DNA of 43,757 bases from an uncultured Duodenibacillus sp. Lineage in GTDB: Bacteria; Pseudomonadota; Gammaproteobacteria; Burkholderiales; Burkholderiaceae_F. Shown here piece after piece: positions 40,414-43,757 of this stretch. A program made the position numbers and the translations under genes. The stretch spans positions 1-43,757 of the forward strand of contig CALXKM010000048.1 of the NCBI GenBank assembly GCA_944388865.1, written 5' to 3'. The number at the start of each line of letters is the position of its first letter. Position 1 is the first letter of the stretch. The notes beneath the pieces were generated by a model that was not told the DNA's origin, made no database searches, and worked only from the letters and a program-made list of their open reading frames with translations.

Positions 40414-43038
40414 ATGGACGTTTTCAAGCTCAAACGCTTCACGGACGAGGGTCTTTTGTCGGACACGATTCGTGCCGAGCAGGTGATTGCACCGGTGGCC
40501 GTTGACGATCAGCACAAGATTTTCCTGTGTGACGACAAAACGCTGGGTTTCTGTTTTGAATGCATGCCGATGACCGGAGGAGGCGAAAAGGAGCACTCCA
40601 AGCTCGATCAGCTTTTCAGCCAGAACTATCCGGCCAATATGACGATGAGCTTTTTGCTCTTTCGCTCGCCGGACGTCGAAGAGCAGCTTCTGCAGGCCGA
40701 ACGCATGCGCTTTGGCTTCAAGCACCCGCTGCTCACCCCGATTTTCAATGAGCGCATGGCCTTTTTGCGCGCCAATACCGACAAGGACATCGTCGGCACG
40801 GCTTTGAACGGAGCCGTCATCAATGTGGGCCGCATCGTGGACACCAAACTCGTCATCAGTGTGAAGATTCCATTCGCAGGCGAGCATCCCACCGATGAGG
40901 AAATGGAGTCCTGCCTGGACTGGGCGACAAAAATCAATTCGTCGCTCAAGACCATAGGCCTGGCTCCTTTGATGATGGATGCCAACCGGTATGTGCGTTT
41001 TCTCAACGTTATGCTCAACTGGAGCCCCAAAGCATCCTGGCGAAAAGGCTACGTCCCGATGTGGGACAAGGATAAGCCCATTCCGCCGCAATGCTTTGAT
41101 CCGGAAACGAGTCTCATGATTGCCAAGCCCGACTATTTCCAGCTGGGCGAAGAGATGTTTGTGAAGGTTTTGAGCGCCAAAAAAATGCCTGAAGTCACTT
41201 ACTTCGGCAATGCGATGGACTATGTCGGCGACTTGCAGGGTTCCAACAAGGGCATTCACCAGAATTACGCCATCTGCTGCAATGTCATCTTTCCGGATGC
41301 GGCAAAGCTCAAGTCCTCTTTGGAGAAGAAGCGCACGTGGGCAAACAATCAAGCGTTTGGCCCGTTGCTGAAATTCGATCCGGTGTTGGGCGACATCAAG
41401 CGCTCCTTTGACACGATTTACGATTCGATCAGCAACGGCTCGCGGCCGCTGAAAATCAGTTTCCACGTCATTGCGTTTGGAAAGTCGGAAAAGGAAATTA
41501 CCTCGACAGCATCGGCTATCGAATCCTTCTGGTCGGATCAGCACTTCACCTTGAAGGAAGACCGTTTCGTCATGCTGCCGGTTTTTCGCAACTGCCTGCC
41601 GTTGTGCTGCGATCGGTTTGCCATCAATGAACTGTGGCGCTACAAGACGATGACCTCCAACGAGGCTCCGGTGATTCTTCCGATCTTCGGAGAATCAAAA
41701 GGCACGGGCACGCATCACGTTCAGCTTCTAAGCCGCAACGGGCAGATCATGAGCCTGTCGCTGCATGACTCGTCCACAAATCAAAACGCGGTGATTGCAG
41801 CCGAATCCGGTTCGGGCAAGAGCTTCCTTTTGAACGAAATCGTGCTCTCGTACATGTCCGAAGGCGCCCGCGTCTGGATCATTGACGCCGGCAAATCGTA
41901 CAAGAAGCTCTGCGAGTCCCTAAACGGCGACTTCGTTGAGTTTTCCGAGCGCAGCAACATTTCGCTTAATCCGTTCGAAACCATCGTCAACTGGAACGAC
42001 GAGGAAGACGCCATCGTCAACCTCGTGGCCACTATGGCCTCTATGGAGGGGCATCTCAACGACTACCAGCTTGCCGCCTTGAAGGGCCACATGCACGAAC
42101 TGTGGTTCAAGTGTCAGGCACAGGAACAGGTAAAGGTGCAGCCGCAGCTCGATGAAATCGACCGCATCTACGAAGCACGAATCAAGGACGTGATGGCTCA
42201 CACCGAGAATCGCTCCAAACTCGACGTGCTCGTCCAGGATTTGGAACGTGAGCGGGATCTTCGGAAACTGGAAATCACGCCGCCTTCGACCATGACCATC
42301 GACATGATCGCCGAGCGCTGCCTGAAGGCCCCTGATCCCCGCGTGCGCGACGTCGGCGTACAGCTCGGCTCCTTCACATCGAACTCAAGCTATGGGCGCT
42401 TCTTTGCCGGCCACAACAACGCAAGCTTCAAGAACGATCTGACTGTGCTGGAGCTTGATGAACTTCAGGGCCGCAAGCACCTGCGTCAGGTAGTGCTGCT
42501 GCAGCTTATTTCGCAGATTCAGCGAGAAATCTTCCTTGGAGAGCGAAACAGGAAAAAGATCGTCATCATCGACGAAGCGTGGGACCTTCTTAAAGAAGGC
42601 GAAGTCTCCGTCTTTATGGAACACGCCTACCGCAAGTTCCGTAAGTACGGCGGCAGCGCTATCATCGCCACGCAGTCCGTACAGGATTTGTACGGCAACT
42701 CCGTGGGCAAAGCCATCAGCTCGAACTCGGCCAATATGTTCCTGTTGGGGCAGAAAGCGACGACTCTGGAGCAGGTTCGAAAGGACAATCAGCTCGTCAT
42801 GGAAGACTGGGCCTTCAACATGCTCAAGTCGGTTCATACCGAAGCCGGCGTCTTCTCGGAAATCTTCGTAAACGTGGGCCCCCTGCAGTGCGTAGGACGC
42901 CTCATCGTGAGCGACTTCCAGAAGCTTCTTTATTCCACCACAGCCAAGGACATCAACGCCATCAAGCAGTACCAGGATCAGGGCATGAGCGTGCAGGATG
43001 CAATCCGTTCCGTCATGCGGGATCGCGGCCTGGCTTAG
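40414..43038 (+). CDS. traC: Type IV secretion ATPase TraC
   Basis: This 874-aa VirB4-like ATPase powers pilus assembly. Family blocks are FLCDDKTLGFCFECMPMTG at the start, and NQNAVIAAESGSGKSFLLN as Walker A (about residue 463). VWIIDAGKSYKKLCESL follows, and KIVIIDEAWDLLKEGE is Walker B (about residue 714). FRKYGGSAIIATQSVQDLY and a normal C-terminus complete it. GGGAGG lies upstream of the ATG. A strong terminator follows. TraW, TraU and TraN, which usually come next, do not appear before the window ends. Confidence 0.95.
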   Translation: MDVFKLKRFTDEGLLSDTIRAEQVIAPVAVDDQHKIFLCDDKTLGFCFECMPMTGGGEKEHSKLDQLFSQNYPANMTMSFLLFRSPDVEEQLLQAERMRFGFKHPLLTPIFNERMAFLRANTDKDIVGTALNGAVINVGRIVDTKLVISVKIPFAGEHPTDEEMESCLDWATKINSSLKTIGLAPLMMDANRYVRFLNVMLNWSPKASWRKGYVPMWDKDKPIPPQCFDPETSLMIAKPDYFQLGEEMFVKVLSAKKMPEVTYFGNAMDYVGDLQGSNKGIHQNYAICCNVIFPDAAKLKSSLEKKRTWANNQAFGPLLKFDPVLGDIKRSFDTIYDSISNGSRPLKISFHVIAFGKSEKEITSTASAIESFWSDQHFTLKEDRFVMLPVFRNCLPLCCDRFAINELWRYKTMTSNEAPVILPIFGESKGTGTHHVQLLSRNGQIMSLSLHDSSTNQNAVIAAESGSGKSFLLNEIVLSYMSEGARVWIIDAGKSYKKLCESLNGDFVEFSERSNISLNPFETIVNWNDEEDAIVNLVATMASMEGHLNDYQLAALKGHMHELWFKCQAQEQVKVQPQLDEIDRIYEARIKDVMAHTENRSKLDVLVQDLERERDLRKLEITPPSTMTIDMIAERCLKAPDPRVRDVGVQLGSFTSNSSYGRFFAGHNNASFKNDLTVLELDELQGRKHLRQVVLLQLISQIQREIFLGERNRKKIVIIDEAWDLLKEGEVSVFMEHAYRKFRKYGGSAIIATQSVQDLYGNSVGKAISSNSANMFLLGQKATTLEQVRKDNQLVMEDWAFNMLKSVHTEAGVFSEIFVNVGPLQCVGRLIVSDFQKLLYSTTAKDINAIKQYQDQGMSVQDAIRSVMRDRGLA

Positions 43039-43064
43039 TCTGAACCATCTATTCCTCAAAATAG

Positions 43065-43089
43065 AAAAGCCCGGGTTAATCGGGCTTTT
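43065..43089. terminator. Bidirectional terminator after traC
   Basis: AAAAGCCCG and CGGGCTTTT form a perfect 9-bp stem with a 7-base loop. The A-run and T-run make it work for both strands. It closes the traC operon and the minus-strand gene that ends at 43153. Confidence 0.9.
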
Positions 43090-43152
43090 CCTTGTGGGGA
43101 GAGGAACTCCGCGGACGTCTTGAGTGTCGACAGTCTTCCCACTACTTCTCAA

Positions 43153-43757
43153 TCAATCGTGAACGAGCCTTGCCTGCTTCTCGTCATAACGAAGGTCAAG
43201 CAGATCACCACGATGGATATGTTCAATCAGCTCATCGACGACGGATCGTGGCACCAGGTACCATTCCCTTGGCCGAACCATCTTGCCGAATCGATCCTCA
43301 ATCTCGATGTCGAGTTGAACCTTTGCAAACACCTGATGAATCAAGTCTTCGATCTTTCGGGGATTGAAGCCGTAGAGATCGTAGGTTGCGACGATCTCTA
43401 CATCGGCCAAAAGGTACGTCGGATCGTTCACGGCATTCGCAATGCGCGCCTCAATGGGCTGGGTCGTCACGCCAATCTTGTGGATGAGATTGCGGTGCTT
43501 GGCAATAATTGGAATATCTGCCTTGCTCCGCAGGACGTAAATTGTTCCGTTCGCTTTGAGTTCTGTATCAACTTGTGGCTTGAAAAGTCCAATCAGCGTC
43601 GGATCAGTGATGCCCCTAGCGCCCGGATCGTCGTACATCTTCCGCTGGAAGGAGCGAACGAGCGGCGTCGATTCCGTGCCGTTCGCAAAGATTACCTTCA
43701 TGCGTGCGTCTGGACGGTTCTGGGCCGTCTTGAAGTACTCTCCTATGTCCGCAATGT
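43153..43757 (-). CDS. GIY-YIG nuclease family protein (partial)
   Basis: The C-terminal part (at least 201 aa) resembles T5orf172/Mug113-type GIY-YIG proteins. It shows GTIYVLRSKADIPIIAKH, IHKIGVTTQPIEARIAN, the KIEDLIHQVFAKVQLDIEI region and PREWYLVP. The frame stays open past the ATG at 43701 to the window edge (with IADIGEYFKTAQNRPDARM). The gene therefore begins to the right and is truncated by the window, not by mutation. It is oriented against the transfer operon and is probably cargo; GIY-YIG proteins of this type can act in defence or DNA processing. Confidence 0.8.
   Translation of the reverse strand, partial: IADIGEYFKTAQNRPDARMKVIFANGTESTPLVRSFQRKMYDDPGARGITDPTLIGLFKPQVDTELKANGTIYVLRSKADIPIIAKHRNLIHKIGVTTQPIEARIANAVNDPTYLLADVEIVATYDLYGFNPRKIEDLIHQVFAKVQLDIEIEDRFGKMVRPREWYLVPRSVVDELIEHIHRGDLLDLRYDEKQARLVHD

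Overview
The window is one continuous accessory element. It combines a P4-type integrase, an SXT/R391/IncC-like MobH and F-type conjugation apparatus, and a plasmid-style replication and partition set that resembles broad-host-range IncP plasmids. That set comprises a TrfA-like initiator, an RK2-like iteron origin, a ParA (IncC) plus KorB-like ParB pair, and a KfrA-like protein. The content suggests an integrative and conjugative element that can also replicate, or an integrating plasmid. Balanced base composition and IncP-like modules point to a proteobacterium, most likely a betaproteobacterium (Burkholderiales; a gut Sutterellaceae host is a guess). No chromosomal housekeeping gene is visible.

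Layout. Positions 1-340 hold a tRNA-Ser-like 3' end (putative att core), a terminator and the int promoter. Positions 345-2881 carry integrase, an AlpA/Xis-like regulator and a secreted SNase-like nuclease. Positions 3164-7352, all minus strand, carry a second tyrosine recombinase, a winged-helix protein, KorB-like ParB, ParA and two small unknown genes. Three copies of a perfect 20-bp palindrome sit in this partition operon. Positions 7602-13353 are traF-traH-traG. Positions 13354-15890 hold mini-ORFs and hairpins, a RelB/YoeB toxin-antitoxin pair, an unknown gene and a KfrA-like gene. Positions 16123-19734 carry a lytic transglycosylase, an FlhD/FlhC-like activator pair, a MobI-like gene with a candidate oriT in front, and two small genes. 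Positions 19778-22870 hold a lipoprotein operon, the TrfA-like gene, an HU gene and oriV. Positions 22879-32907 hold traI (MobH), traD, a two-gene cargo insertion (DUF4268-like nuclease plus an unknown protein), then a traJ-like gene, a DUF4400-like gene and three unknown genes. A 5'-truncated group II intron lies at about 32909-34065. Positions 34162-43038 are a DUF805-like gene, traL-E-K-B-V-A, dsbC and traC. A partial GIY-YIG nuclease gene runs off the right edge. TraW, TraU and TraN are not in the window and are presumably farther right.

How it may work together. The FlhDC-like pair is the obvious candidate for a master activator like SetCD/AcaCD. Eight copies of a dyad box (AAGCA-N5-TGCTT) lie only in intergenic regions, in front of the AlpA-like gene, traF, the lipoprotein operon, the TrfA-like gene, traI, the traJ-like gene, the DUF805-like gene and traL. 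In four copies a -10-like hexamer starts exactly 47 nt from the start of the box. Activation through this box would link excision, replication and transfer. This regulon is the most interesting prediction here.

Notable defects: traK has an in-frame TAA right after its signal peptide, and the group II intron lacks its 5' half. All family names are read from the sequence by eye; no database search was run.
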